DNA of 64,000 bases, taken from Desulfomicrobium sp. UBA5193 (GTDB lineage Bacteria > Desulfobacterota > Desulfovibrionia > Desulfovibrionales > Desulfomicrobiaceae). This document shows positions 33,186-41,693 of this stretch, piece after piece. The translations under genes and the position numbers were made by a program. The stretch lies in assembly GCA_002412965.1 (NCBI GenBank), contig DHWB01000003.1, forward strand, positions 579,149-643,148. The letters are read 5' to 3'. A model generated the notes under the pieces. The model made no database searches. It was not told the DNA's origin and saw only the letters and a list, made by a program, of their open reading frames with translations. Each line of letters begins with the position of its first letter. Positions within the stretch are counted from its first letter, which is position 1.

Positions 33186-33467
33186 ATGATTCAGGGAAAG
33201 AAACAAATTTTCTTATTTTTACTCTGTGTCGTTAATATTTTCTTGGTTTTTAAAATCTTTGATGATCAAAGTGGCCTGCCGGTGTATAAGGATTTGAGGC
33301 TCAAGATTGAGCGCGTGCAGGAAAAAATTAATGATGTCGATTTGCTCAATCGGCAACTCAGTTCCGAAATCCGCGTTCTCAAAAAGAATGACCAATATGT
33401 TGAAAGATTGATCAAACGTGAATTATTTTATGTCGCAGACAATGAACTGATGTATATTATGAAATAA
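33186..33467 (+). CDS. FtsB/DivIC-like septum-formation protein
   Basis: A 93-residue bitopic membrane protein. A short cytoplasmic N-terminus is followed by one membrane helix (about 8-25), a coiled coil (about 35-72, KDLRLKIERVQEKINDVD) and a small C-terminal domain with VERLIKRELFYVADNEL. This matches FtsB/DivIC, which joins FtsQ and FtsL in the divisome. AAAGG lies before the ATG, 3 bp after the zinc-ribbon gene. Confidence 0.8.
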   Translation: MIQGKKQIFLFLLCVVNIFLVFKIFDDQSGLPVYKDLRLKIERVQEKINDVDLLNRQLSSEIRVLKKNDQYVERLIKRELFYVADNELMYIMK

Positions 33468-33468
33468 T

Positions 33469-34212
33469 ATGAGTGATACACTACACCTTTTTGATGAGCT
33501 CCTTGAGCACGACGCCGGGTCTAAGATATTTTTTCCTTTAGCCCGTTTGTATCGCAAGCAAGGTCACGTTCAAAGAGCTATAGAGATAGTTCAGAAGGGC
33601 ATTGCGCACCATCCTGACTATCTCGAAGCGCAGTTGTATCTGATTGATCTTCTGAGCGAAATTGGTGATTCTGTCGCAGCCGAAAGCAAGGCGCACTCCA
33701 TATTCTCCAAGCTGATGTCGTATGAGAAATTTTGGATTTGTCTTAGAGCACATTATGCAAAATCACAGCAATCCGACTTGGCATTGGCATCATTTTTGGT
33801 CGAGCGAAACGCTCACGGTGAAAATGTTGATATTGTGAAGCTCATGAGTTTCGGAATTGCTCACTACTCGGAGATGATGACATCGAGTGCTGCAGTCACA
33901 GAGCCTGACAAAGACCTTGATGCTGAGGAAGTCGCCCTTTTTTGTATCAACTCCGGAATCAAAACCAAAACCATGGCCAAATTGTTGGTTGCCCAGGGAG
34001 AGTTTGCCCAAGCGATCAAGATTTATGACGATTTGCTGGAAAATGCAGCAAGTGACGAAGAACGAACGGATTTGCTTGATCTGCGGGCAATTGCACATAA
34101 GGAATTAGGAAGCTCGCCTGATCCAGAGGCGGAAAAGCACAACAAGCTTTTTCATGTCCTGAATTCTCTTGCCGACCGACTTGAGCAGAAGTCCGTTCCC
34201 GAGTCCGCTTAA
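33469..34212 (+). CDS. Cytoplasmic TPR-repeat protein
   Basis: A 247-residue protein without a signal peptide. TPR helices are visible at about 18-65 (LARLYRKQGHVQRAIEIVQKGIAHHPDYLEAQLYL) and again at 165-205 (LLVAQGEFAQAIKIYDDLLE), with a more divergent middle. It likely acts as an adaptor. It starts one base after the FtsB-like gene, so co-expression with division or pilus genes is probable. The partner is unknown. Confidence 0.8.
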   Translation: MSDTLHLFDELLEHDAGSKIFFPLARLYRKQGHVQRAIEIVQKGIAHHPDYLEAQLYLIDLLSEIGDSVAAESKAHSIFSKLMSYEKFWICLRAHYAKSQQSDLALASFLVERNAHGENVDIVKLMSFGIAHYSEMMTSSAAVTEPDKDLDAEEVALFCINSGIKTKTMAKLLVAQGEFAQAIKIYDDLLENAASDEERTDLLDLRAIAHKELGSSPDPEAEKHNKLFHVLNSLADRLEQKSVPESA

Positions 34213-34359
34213 AGAAGAGGTCGGTTTCATCGCCGCAAATTTTTCTTGATTCTTTTTTCACTCCTCTATAGTTCGTTTTATATTTCCAAGTTTATGTTAT
34301 AAATGTGTTTTTTTCTTTTCCTGTCATTTATTTAATTCTGATCGATCCCGAGAGATTCT

Positions 34360-35046
34360 ATGAAATTGTTTCTTCCTCTTCTTGTTATTCTGTTGCTTGC
34401 AGCTTGTCGGCCTGTTAAGACGACACAGCAATACTATAACGATTATGTGAATCCAACTGCAAGTATTGATTACGAAAACACGGCTTCTGTAGACATACCT
34501 GCCGAATTTTTAGACGATTATTATATGATTGATAGCAAGATAGTCCGTCTTGTGGAACAAATTGACCTTTTAGATTCCCGGGTTGATAATTCATGGACTG
34601 ATTTTCAAAAGTCTGTAAATCCGTGGATCAAAAATATGGTGTTTTTGGATCACGATCTTCTTTTTATGTCAGGTGACGATGCGCTGGGCTTTGACCCAGA
34701 AGTTCGCGAGGGCTTGGTCGGTCAGACAACAGAAGAAAAGAAATTTTTCATGTTTAAAAATAATCGTGCTATTTTGGTTCATGTTTCCTCGATTGGGAAT
34801 GAACAATTCATGACAACGCTTGTTGAGTGTGATATGGCTCTTCTTGCAGAAGAGATTCCCGCTCATCGAACACTCATCGCTTTTGATAATCATATCTTTG
34901 GTGATACCTCCGCGAGTTTAACTGAAGCGCTGGCTGAGTTGAAATCTGAAAAAAAATATTCAGGTCAAATGCGGCTCGACGGTAAAGAGTGGTATTGGAT
35001 TAGAAGCATGGGGTCCGATAACCTTGTCTATTTTTATACAAATTAA
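34360..35046 (+). CDS. Predicted lipoprotein of unknown function
   Basis: A 228-residue protein with a clear lipoprotein signal peptide: MKLFLPLLVILLLAAC, lipobox LAAC, lipidated Cys16. The mature part is acidic and has no domain I recognise. It contains an LVEQIDLLDSRVD helix and mixed alpha/beta segments. GAGAG precedes the ATG. It lies 9 bp before fbp. The gene is AT-rich like its upstream neighbours. Confidence 0.75.
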   Translation: MKLFLPLLVILLLAACRPVKTTQQYYNDYVNPTASIDYENTASVDIPAEFLDDYYMIDSKIVRLVEQIDLLDSRVDNSWTDFQKSVNPWIKNMVFLDHDLLFMSGDDALGFDPEVREGLVGQTTEEKKFFMFKNNRAILVHVSSIGNEQFMTTLVECDMALLAEEIPAHRTLIAFDNHIFGDTSASLTEALAELKSEKKYSGQMRLDGKEWYWIRSMGSDNLVYFYTN

Positions 35047-35055
35047 GAGAATTTT

Positions 35056-36072
35056 ATGCGTCAGGTAACTGTTGTTGAACACCTGCTTCTGCGGCAAAAA
35101 GAAAGGCCCATGGCCTCTGGTCGATTCACCAGGTTGCTGACGGAACTCATTTTGTCGGCAAAAATCATTGGTCGCGAGGTTTCCAAGGCCGGACTTCTGG
35201 ATGTCCTCGGTGCTACCGGGGAAGTGAACGTCCAAGGCGAAGTCGTGCAGAAATTGGATGACTTTGCGAATCGGGTCATCATTCGGCGAATGGAGCGAGC
35301 CGGGGTTTTGTGCGCCATGGCTTCAGAAGAAAATGCCGATTTTATTGAAATTCCTCATCAGTTTCCCATTGGTGACTATATCTTGATTTTCGATCCGCTT
35401 GACGGATCCGCCAACATAGATGCCAATGTAAGCATTGGAACAATTTTCAGCATCTATCGCCGGACCTCGTACTCCCAGCAGGCAGTCAGCCTGAGCGATA
35501 TCCTGCAGAAAGGATCCATGCAGGTTGCTGCAGGCTATATCATCTATGGCTCATCAACGATGTTGGTCTACACTGCCGGAGACGGAGCGCACGGGTTCAC
35601 GCTCGATCCCAGCGTCGGTGAATTTCTTCTTTCCCATCCAGACATAAAAATTCCGGAGCAGGGCCGGATTTATTCCGTCAACGAGGGATATTCGTCCTAC
35701 TGGGATGAGCCTACAAAGAAAATCGTCAATTATTTCAAGTCACATGAAAATTCTTTGGGCCACCCGTACAGCTCCCGCTACATTGGTTCCCTTGTGTCTG
35801 ATTTTCATCGAAACTTGCTCTACGGAGGGATTTTCATGTATCCCGCCGATTCGCGGGATGCGCGCAAACCTTCGGGCAAGTTGCGCCTCATGTGTGAAGC
35901 CGCCCCGATGGCCATGATCATCGAACAGGCCGGGGGCATGGCCACAGATGGGACTAGGCGCATACTGGATATTGAGCCCCATGAGTTGCATCAGCGGGTT
36001 CCTCTCTTCATAGGATCCAAGTCCGATGTCGAAGTCGTGCTCAAGTACTATGCCGAGGCAAAGTGCAGCTAG
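35056..36072 (+). CDS. fbp: Class I fructose-1,6-bisphosphatase
   Basis: A 338-residue gluconeogenic phosphatase. The metal site DPLDGSANIDANVSIGTIF is intact, with SEEN at the upstream Glu pair, and KLRLMCEAAPMAMIIEQAGG near the C-terminus. It converts fructose-1,6-bisphosphate to fructose-6-phosphate. Size is normal for the family. It is followed by tsaD after 40 bp. Confidence 0.94.
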   Translation: MRQVTVVEHLLLRQKERPMASGRFTRLLTELILSAKIIGREVSKAGLLDVLGATGEVNVQGEVVQKLDDFANRVIIRRMERAGVLCAMASEENADFIEIPHQFPIGDYILIFDPLDGSANIDANVSIGTIFSIYRRTSYSQQAVSLSDILQKGSMQVAAGYIIYGSSTMLVYTAGDGAHGFTLDPSVGEFLLSHPDIKIPEQGRIYSVNEGYSSYWDEPTKKIVNYFKSHENSLGHPYSSRYIGSLVSDFHRNLLYGGIFMYPADSRDARKPSGKLRLMCEAAPMAMIIEQAGGMATDGTRRILDIEPHELHQRVPLFIGSKSDVEVVLKYYAEAKCS

Positions 36073-36112
36073 GAACAGAGCTTTATTGTATCTTCCAGAA
36101 TAGACATTTTAG

Positions 36113-37183
36113 ATGATTTGCCTTGGCATCGAAACTTCGTGTGATGAAACATCTGTCGCGCTTTGGGAAGACGGACATATCATCAATGACTTGGTGCATA
36201 CCCAGATTCCCATGCACTCTGTTTTTGGCGGCGTTGTTCCCGAACTTGCTTCACGTGAGCACCTGCGGCTGCTTGATGACCTCGTCTCCTCCTTGCTTCA
36301 GCACTCAAAGTGTCCGTCGGGAGAGGGGATTGACCTCATTGCGGTGACTCGCGGACCTGGTCTGCTCGGTGCTCTTTTGGTAGGCATTGCCTACGCCAAA
36401 TCACTTTCTTTATCACTTGGGGTGCCCGTCATTGGAGTCAATCATCTCCACGGGCACCTGCTGGCCTGTGAATTCAACGCACCCATCGAATATCCAGCCC
36501 TTGGAGTGCTTGTTTCCGGAGGTCATACGCATATCTATGATATGCCAAGGCCTTGTGAGTTTGTTCTTCTCGGAAAAACGCTTGATGACGCGGCTGGTGA
36601 AGCCTTTGATAAGATAGCGAAACTTTTGAATCTTCCCTATCCGGGAGGCAAGTACATCGACGTCTTGGCGACGCATGGTGTCTCCAACCCCAGGCTTTTT
36701 TCAAAACCGTATTTGAATAACGACAATTGCGATTTTAGTTTCAGCGGACTCAAGACCGCTGTTGCGCAGTATGTTCAGCAGCAGGGTTTCCCCGCCTTGG
36801 AGTATTCCACGTTTGAGGTGGACGCGATTTCCAAGCAGATCAAGGATCTTTGCGCTACAGTCAACGAGACCATTGCCCTCACCGTGCTTGAAAAAACCAG
36901 ACGGGCTGTGGCTCGGTGCAAGGGGGTCAAGACCTTGTGTTTGGCTGGTGGCGTAGCTGCCAATTCCCGTTTGCGCGATACTTTTGCCTCATTTGCGCAA
37001 GCTCAGGGACTCAAATTTTTGGCCCCTGCGCAAAACTATTGTGGTGATAATGCGGCTATGATAGCATACACAGGTGTTCAGTGGGCGCGAAAGGGCCTTA
37101 TGAGTTCCCTGGACTTTGAGGCCATACCACGTGGGAAGAACGTCCCTGATGATTATATTGTAAACCCTTTCTTCAAGGAGTGA
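36113..37183 (+). CDS. tsaD: tRNA t6A threonylcarbamoyltransferase TsaD
   Basis: A 356-residue ASKHA-fold protein that transfers threonylcarbamoyl to A37 of ANN-decoding tRNAs together with TsaB and TsaE. The start GIETSCDETSVAL, the metal-binding HLHGHLLA and the LVSGGHT and AGGVAANSRLR motifs are all present. No ribosome site is obvious before the ATG at 36113. trxA begins 3 bp after the stop. Confidence 0.94.
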   Translation: MICLGIETSCDETSVALWEDGHIINDLVHTQIPMHSVFGGVVPELASREHLRLLDDLVSSLLQHSKCPSGEGIDLIAVTRGPGLLGALLVGIAYAKSLSLSLGVPVIGVNHLHGHLLACEFNAPIEYPALGVLVSGGHTHIYDMPRPCEFVLLGKTLDDAAGEAFDKIAKLLNLPYPGGKYIDVLATHGVSNPRLFSKPYLNNDNCDFSFSGLKTAVAQYVQQQGFPALEYSTFEVDAISKQIKDLCATVNETIALTVLEKTRRAVARCKGVKTLCLAGGVAANSRLRDTFASFAQAQGLKFLAPAQNYCGDNAAMIAYTGVQWARKGLMSSLDFEAIPRGKNVPDDYIVNPFFKE

Positions 37184-37186
37184 ATA

Positions 37187-37507
37187 ATGGCTGCACAAGT
37201 GAACGATGCCGGATTCGACGCGGAAGTTTTGAAATGTGATCTTCCTGTATTGGTAGATTTTTGGGCACCGTGGTGCGGACCGTGCAGGGCTATCGCTCCT
37301 GTCATTGAAGAATTGACCCAGGAGTTTGACGGCAAGGTCAAGATCCTGAAAATGAATGTTGATGAGAATCCCGGCACGCCAAGCAAATATGGCATCCGCG
37401 CCATTCCCACCCTGATTCTTTTCAAAAATGGCGAAGTTGTTGAGCAGGTTACCGGCGCGGTCTCCAAGGCCAGTCTCAAACAGATGCTCAGTGACAAGGC
37501 TCTCTAG
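37187..37507 (+). CDS. trxA: Thioredoxin
   Basis: A 106-residue thioredoxin with the redox site FWAPWCGPCRAIAP, the cis-proline in IRAIPTLILF and the buried Asp in LVDFWA. It is a general cytoplasmic disulfide reductant. GGAGTG at the end of tsaD is the ribosome site. A hairpin terminator follows at 37535. Confidence 0.95.
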   Translation: MAAQVNDAGFDAEVLKCDLPVLVDFWAPWCGPCRAIAPVIEELTQEFDGKVKILKMNVDENPGTPSKYGIRAIPTLILFKNGEVVEQVTGAVSKASLKQMLSDKAL

Positions 37508-37534
37508 TTCAGCGATCCTTGGAGTTGCCTTATG

Positions 37535-37578
37535 AGGGTGGCTGCGCGAGCGTAGCGGTCACCCTTATTCTTTTATTT
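37535..37578 (+). terminator. Intrinsic terminator after trxA
   Basis: A stem (AGGGTG ... CACCCT, extended by an inner imperfect GCTGCGC / GCGTAGC pairing) is followed by TTATTCTTTTATTTTC, 28 bp after the trxA stop. Confidence 0.75.
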
Positions 37579-37666
37579 TCGGTGGAATCGTTTTTTAGAC
37601 CCGGACGTCTTTGTGCCGCTTGAGTTCGATCCACCATTTCCACTTACCGTGAGTTAGGTAATTGTA

Positions 37667-38380
37667 ATGCGCAACTATTTGATCCTTTTTTCCCTTGTCC
37701 TGTTTCTGAACGGGTGCGGAGCCATTGATTACTATTTTTTGACTCCTCCCGAAGACACGGCGCAAGAACTTTTTGAAAACGCTCGTGGGTATATGCAGGA
37801 AAAGGAGTACGCTGAAGCCATCGACTCTTTGACAAAACTCAACGATCGCTATCCATTTAGTCCATATGCGACTGAAGCCAGGCTTATGGTTGCCGACGCA
37901 TATGCGCTTGACTCGCAATATGCAGAAGCCGTTGTCGCATACGAAGAGTTTTTGAGTATCCACCCACGTCATGAGTCCATTGACTATGTTCTTTTTCAGA
38001 TTGGTGTGAATAAGTACAATGCACATCGCTCCATTGATTTGCCTCATAACGAGCTTGCAGAAGCGATTGAATCGTTCAGACGTGTTGTAGATGGTTATCC
38101 GAAGAGCGTTTACAGAGAACAGTCTCTTGATTATATTGTAAAATGCAGAACGCTCATGGCAGAGCATGAGATGTATGTCGCTGATTTTTACTTTAAATCG
38201 GAATCATATAATGCTGCTTGGACCAGATATAGGTTTATCATCGACAATTTTCCTGAATTGACGGAGATCGTGACGTTGGCCGAGTCAAAAGCCAAAGTGG
38301 CGTATTATTATGCTCAGGAGCAGGCCAACGACACCAAACGGCATCCCAGTAAATTGAAGCCTTATTTAGACTGGTTGTGA
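37667..38380 (+). CDS. bamD: Outer-membrane assembly lipoprotein BamD
   Basis: A 237-residue lipoprotein: signal peptide LILFSLVLFLNGC with lipidated Cys17. Five TPR-like helical pairs follow, including ELFENARGYMQEKEYAEAID and FSPYATEARLMVADAYA, as in BamD/ComL. It is part of the BAM machine that folds beta-barrel proteins into the outer membrane. It stands between two terminators and is therefore probably monocistronic. Confidence 0.9.
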   Translation: MRNYLILFSLVLFLNGCGAIDYYFLTPPEDTAQELFENARGYMQEKEYAEAIDSLTKLNDRYPFSPYATEARLMVADAYALDSQYAEAVVAYEEFLSIHPRHESIDYVLFQIGVNKYNAHRSIDLPHNELAEAIESFRRVVDGYPKSVYREQSLDYIVKCRTLMAEHEMYVADFYFKSESYNAAWTRYRFIIDNFPELTEIVTLAESKAKVAYYYAQEQANDTKRHPSKLKPYLDWL

Positions 38381-38691
38381 TCTATTAGAGCGCAGTGTAG
38401 TCTATGTTATATTGATTTGGGGCGTTTGACGCCCCTTTTTTATTTCAGACTAGCGCCGAAAATTAATCTCCAAAATGGAGAGCATCTTCCGTTGCAAAAC
38501 AGCGCGAGGTAGGGATTGACACGGTACTGGGCTTCAAGTCGTCACGAAGATCCATTCAGGTCGGATGGCATGGCGCAGAAAGGCATGAGTCTGGACCTTG
38601 TCAATTATTCGGGCCTCATCTATGCACTGTCCATCTTGTTCTGGCCCGCCCGGACACGCTGGTTCGGACTATTCAAATTCAAGGAGTCGAC
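38381..38691 (+). other. Spacer between bamD and DUF4079 gene
   Basis: The first part holds the bamD terminator (38419-38444). The remainder (about 38450-38690) has no supported gene. An in-frame upstream extension lacks a ribosome site and protein-like composition. TTGACA at 38516 could be a -35 element but has no good -10 partner. The ribosome site AAGGAG of the next gene is at the end. Confidence 0.5.
38419..38444 (+). terminator. Intrinsic terminator of bamD
   Basis: GGGGCG / CGCCCC stem with a 5-base loop followed by TTTTTTATTT, 38 bp after the bamD stop. Confidence 0.9.
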
Positions 38692-39117
38692 ATGCTCTGG
38701 ATTCATCCTCTGCTTCAACTTGTGGCCACCGGTCTGGCTTTGTACGTGCTTTCCCTTGGCTGGGTCCGCTTTCAGGCCAATCACCTCGGAAAAAAGGGCA
38801 AGTTCATGTGGATGGAGCACGTCAAGTTTGGTAAATACGCCCATATTCTGTGGATGGCCGGTCTGGTGCTGGGGCAGTTCGCGGTGAGTCAGGAATGGGG
38901 CAACAACGGCATCACGGGTAATCATTACTGGATCGGCCAGTTGATGATGCCTTGCATTGCCGCCGGTTATATCACGGGTGTGATGATGGACCGCGACAAG
39001 AAGAAGCGTCTCTACATGCCGCTTGTGCACGGGGTCTTCAACACCGTGGCTGTGCTTCTGGCGCTGGCGCAAGTGGTCACGGGCGCGGTTGTGATCCGGG
39101 ACTTTCTGCTGTCCTGA
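38692..39117 (+). CDS. DUF4079-like multi-helix membrane protein
   Basis: A 141-residue protein with four hydrophobic segments (about 6-24, 48-64, 82-98 and 113-138). Several histidines lie in or near helices (H5, and others in HVKFGKYAHIL and NHYW), as in cytochrome-b561-like DUF4079 proteins that may bind heme. AAGGAG precedes the ATG. A terminator follows directly, so it is likely a single-gene unit. Function unknown; heme binding is inference. Confidence 0.75.
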   Translation: MLWIHPLLQLVATGLALYVLSLGWVRFQANHLGKKGKFMWMEHVKFGKYAHILWMAGLVLGQFAVSQEWGNNGITGNHYWIGQLMMPCIAAGYITGVMMDRDKKKRLYMPLVHGVFNTVAVLLALAQVVTGAVVIRDFLLS

Positions 39118-39146
39118 GTGTGCGGCGGAAGCACCGATCAAGAAGG

Positions 39147-39177
39147 GCGCTTTTCCTGGGGGGAGAGCGCTTTTTTC
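39147..39177 (+). terminator. Intrinsic terminator before Dus gene
   Basis: A GCGC-TTTTCC / GGGGAGA-GCGC stem with G-T pairs, followed by TTTTTT. It lies 30 bp after the DUF4079 gene and inside the longest reading of the next ORF, which supports a downstream start for that gene. Confidence 0.75.
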
Positions 39178-39225
39178 GCTTCAGGCCCCGAATTTCTTAC
39201 TCCCTTGCCTGGTGGAGCCTCTCCC

Positions 39226-40248
39226 GTGCAGCTAGCGTCTTCTTTCTCTTCCCTTCCTTTGGACATTGGATCCATTATATTGACCTCACGACTCGTGCTC
39301 GCGCCCATGGCCGGCTTGGGACATGTGGCCTTTCGGGAGGTTCTGTCCGGTTTTGGCGGCTACGGGTTCATGGTAACGGAGATGTGCAACGCCCGCGCCG
39401 TGCCGGCGGAAAGCCGTCATCATTCCGCAGTTTTCCGTTGGCGCGACGAAGAAGCCGGGCAGCTCGTCTGCCAGATTTTCGGAGGCGAGCCTGCGGTCAT
39501 GGCCGAGGCGGCCAAACGGATCGAGAGCGAGGGTTTTTTGGGGGTGGACATCAACATGGGTTGTTCCGTGGCCGCCATTTGCAAGAAGGGCTATGGCGCG
39601 GCGCTGCTCAAGGACCCGCAGCGGGCGGTGGACATTGTGCGGGCTGTGCGACGAGCGGTGCGCTGCCCGGTCATGGTCAAGTATCGCAGTGGATGGGAAA
39701 ATTCTTCTGATCTGGCTGTAGACTTGGCCGTGCGCTTCGAAGATGCTGGTGCGGATCTGCTGACTTTTCACCCTCGCATCGCCCCGGATCGGAGGTCGCG
39801 TCCGCCCAAGTGGGAACATATCCGGGCCGTGGCACAGGCCGTTTCCATCCCCGTGCTTGGCAACGGCAATGTCTTTTCCGCAGAGGATTGTGCCCGGATG
39901 CTGTCCCAGACCGGGTGTGCGGGCGCATCCATCGGCCGCATGGCCATCGCCCGGCCATGGATTTTCGCCGAACTGGTCAACGGCTTCGTGCCGGATGAGG
40001 ACATTTACGTGCGTACGACCCTGGCCATGATCGAAAGCATCTGGCGACATTTCGAACCTGCCCGCGCCATCAAGATGTACAAGAAATACGTGCCCTATCT
40101 GGCCGCCAATTTTGTTTTTGGGCATAGCCTTTGGCCTGAGCTGGTGCGCGGACAGACGCGCGAGGAGATGACGCATAACGCTCTTCGGATTCTGGGCAAA
40201 AAGCCACAGGTGGCCTCAGCTCCGAACGCATTTTTGTTCACGTCCTGA
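39226..40248 (+). CDS. tRNA-dihydrouridine synthase
   Basis: A 340-residue FMN enzyme of the Dus family, reducing uridine to dihydrouridine in tRNA. VLAPMAGLGHVAFRE binds FMN, the catalytic Cys lies in INMGCSVAAICKKGYGAALL, and VLGNGNVFS and GRMAIARPWIF follow. I place the start at GTG 39226 because an intrinsic terminator (39147-39177) lies within the longer reading from 39118 and GGTGGAG precedes the GTG. The DusB versus DusA type cannot be fixed by eye. Confidence 0.88.
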   Translation: MQLASSFSSLPLDIGSIILTSRLVLAPMAGLGHVAFREVLSGFGGYGFMVTEMCNARAVPAESRHHSAVFRWRDEEAGQLVCQIFGGEPAVMAEAAKRIESEGFLGVDINMGCSVAAICKKGYGAALLKDPQRAVDIVRAVRRAVRCPVMVKYRSGWENSSDLAVDLAVRFEDAGADLLTFHPRIAPDRRSRPPKWEHIRAVAQAVSIPVLGNGNVFSAEDCARMLSQTGCAGASIGRMAIARPWIFAELVNGFVPDEDIYVRTTLAMIESIWRHFEPARAIKMYKKYVPYLAANFVFGHSLWPELVRGQTREEMTHNALRILGKKPQVASAPNAFLFTS

Positions 40249-40249
40249 C

Positions 40250-40696
40250 ATGGAGCTGTTCTTTCTCGATTACGGACTTTTAGGGCTTTTTGGGCTGGCC
40301 TTTCTGGCGGCAACTGTCTTTCCCGTCGCCTCGGAGGCTGGTCTTGCGGTCCTGATTCTGGCCGGGCTGGACCCGGTGAGCTGCGTCGCTGTCGCCACTG
40401 CGGGCAACACCCTGGGCGCAGTGACCACGTGGGCAGTGGGGCGGTGGGGGAGCGAGGCGTTCCTGTCCCGGTTGCTGCGCCTCTCTTCTGAGGACCGAGA
40501 GCGCGCTCGGCGCATCTTTGACCGCTACGGAGCATGGAGCCTGTTACTGGCCTGGGCTCCGATCATCGGAGATCCGCTCTGCGCGGTTGCCGGTCTTTTC
40601 GGATTGCCTCTGCGCCGCTTCCTGCCGCCGGTGCTGCTTGGGAAGTGCGCTCGCTACGCCGGTCTTGCCTATCTGATGATCGGACCTACAATCTGA
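40250..40696 (+). CDS. YqaA-like SNARE-associated (VTT) membrane protein
   Basis: A 148-residue inner-membrane protein with four hydrophobic stretches. The pattern FPVASEAGLAVLILAG, GNTLGAVTTWAVGRWG and YGAWSLLLAWAPIIGDPLC matches the small YqaA branch of the DedA/VTT family. These proteins are linked to membrane homeostasis, possibly lipid transport. It begins one base after the Dus stop. Confidence 0.82.
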   Translation: MELFFLDYGLLGLFGLAFLAATVFPVASEAGLAVLILAGLDPVSCVAVATAGNTLGAVTTWAVGRWGSEAFLSRLLRLSSEDRERARRIFDRYGAWSLLLAWAPIIGDPLCAVAGLFGLPLRRFLPPVLLGKCARYAGLAYLMIGPTI

Positions 40697-40708
40697 CCAG
40701 GAGGTTCC

Positions 40709-41692
40709 ATGCTTATCCTGCGCTCCCCTCTCGACATGCATGTCCATCTTCGCCAAGGAGATATGCTCAGCCTAGTGGCTCCGCACACGGCCAAAGACTT
40801 TGCGGCGGCCGTGGTCATGCCCAACCTGACCCCGCCTGTGACGAGTCTTGAGCAGATTCTGGCCTACCGAACGTCAATTATCGATGCCGTCCGCCACCCT
40901 TTCACGCCGCTCATGACTCTCTTTTTCCGGGCGTATTCCAAGCCGGAACTGGAAGCAGCCAAGCCGCACATTATCGGCGTCAAGCTCTATCCCGCCGGCA
41001 TGACCACAAACTCCGAGGCCGGATTGGCTGATATGGCCGAAGCCAGGGCAACCCTCTCCGTCATGGAGGAGCTCGACATTCCGTTACTGATTCACGGGGA
41101 GGGGTGCGGTTTTGTCATGGACCGTGAAGCCGTTTTTCTGCCCGTGGTCGAAGATTGGGCTCGCTCGTTTACCGGCTTGCGCATCATCCTCGAACACGTC
41201 ACTACGCGCGCGGCGGTCGAGTTGTTGGACCGTTTTGACAATCTCTTCGCAACCATCACCCTGCATCACCTGCTCATCACGCTGGACGATGTGCTGGGCG
41301 GACTCATGCGGCCGCACCTCTTCTGCAAGCCCGTTGCCAAGCGGCCCGAGGACAGGGATGCTCTGCGAGCGGCGGCTCTTGATCATCCCAAAGCCTTTTT
41401 TGGCAGCGATACGGCCCCGCATCCACGGGAGGCCAAGGAAGCTCCTGGCTGTGCTGCCGGGATCTTTTCAGCGCCCGTGGCCTTGCCAGCCCTGGCCGGT
41501 CTCTTTGAAGAATTGAATGGCCTGGACCGCCTACAGGCCTTCGTCTCTGACCGGGCTTGTGCGGCCTACGGCCTGGTTCCCTTGGCGCGGGAGGTACGCC
41601 TTGAACGTCGGGCCTGGACCGTGCCTGAGCGGATTGGCTCGGTTGTGCCCTATCTGGCCGGTCAGATTCTGAACTGGCAGGTGGTGGACTAG
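40709..41692 (+). CDS. pyrC: Dihydroorotase (class II, PyrC)
   Basis: A 327-residue metallo-dependent hydrolase that cyclises carbamoyl aspartate in pyrimidine synthesis. DMHVHLRQGDM carries the first metal histidines, GVKLYPAGMTTNS the lysine expected to be carboxylated, and later HGEG and EHVTT the further ligands. Length and motifs fit the E. coli-type PyrC. GGAGG precedes the ATG. A J-domain gene follows after 1 bp. Confidence 0.92.
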   Translation: MLILRSPLDMHVHLRQGDMLSLVAPHTAKDFAAAVVMPNLTPPVTSLEQILAYRTSIIDAVRHPFTPLMTLFFRAYSKPELEAAKPHIIGVKLYPAGMTTNSEAGLADMAEARATLSVMEELDIPLLIHGEGCGFVMDREAVFLPVVEDWARSFTGLRIILEHVTTRAAVELLDRFDNLFATITLHHLLITLDDVLGGLMRPHLFCKPVAKRPEDRDALRAAALDHPKAFFGSDTAPHPREAKEAPGCAAGIFSAPVALPALAGLFEELNGLDRLQAFVSDRACAAYGLVPLAREVRLERRAWTVPERIGSVVPYLAGQILNWQVVD

Positions 41693-41693
41693 C

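Noticed and set aside
38516..38887. ORF running from the spacer into the DUF4079 gene
   Set aside because: No ribosome site, and it overlaps the better-supported gene at 38692 in another frame.
39118..39225. 36-residue N-terminal extension of the Dus protein
   Set aside because: An intrinsic terminator lies inside it and the residues do not belong to the Dus fold.
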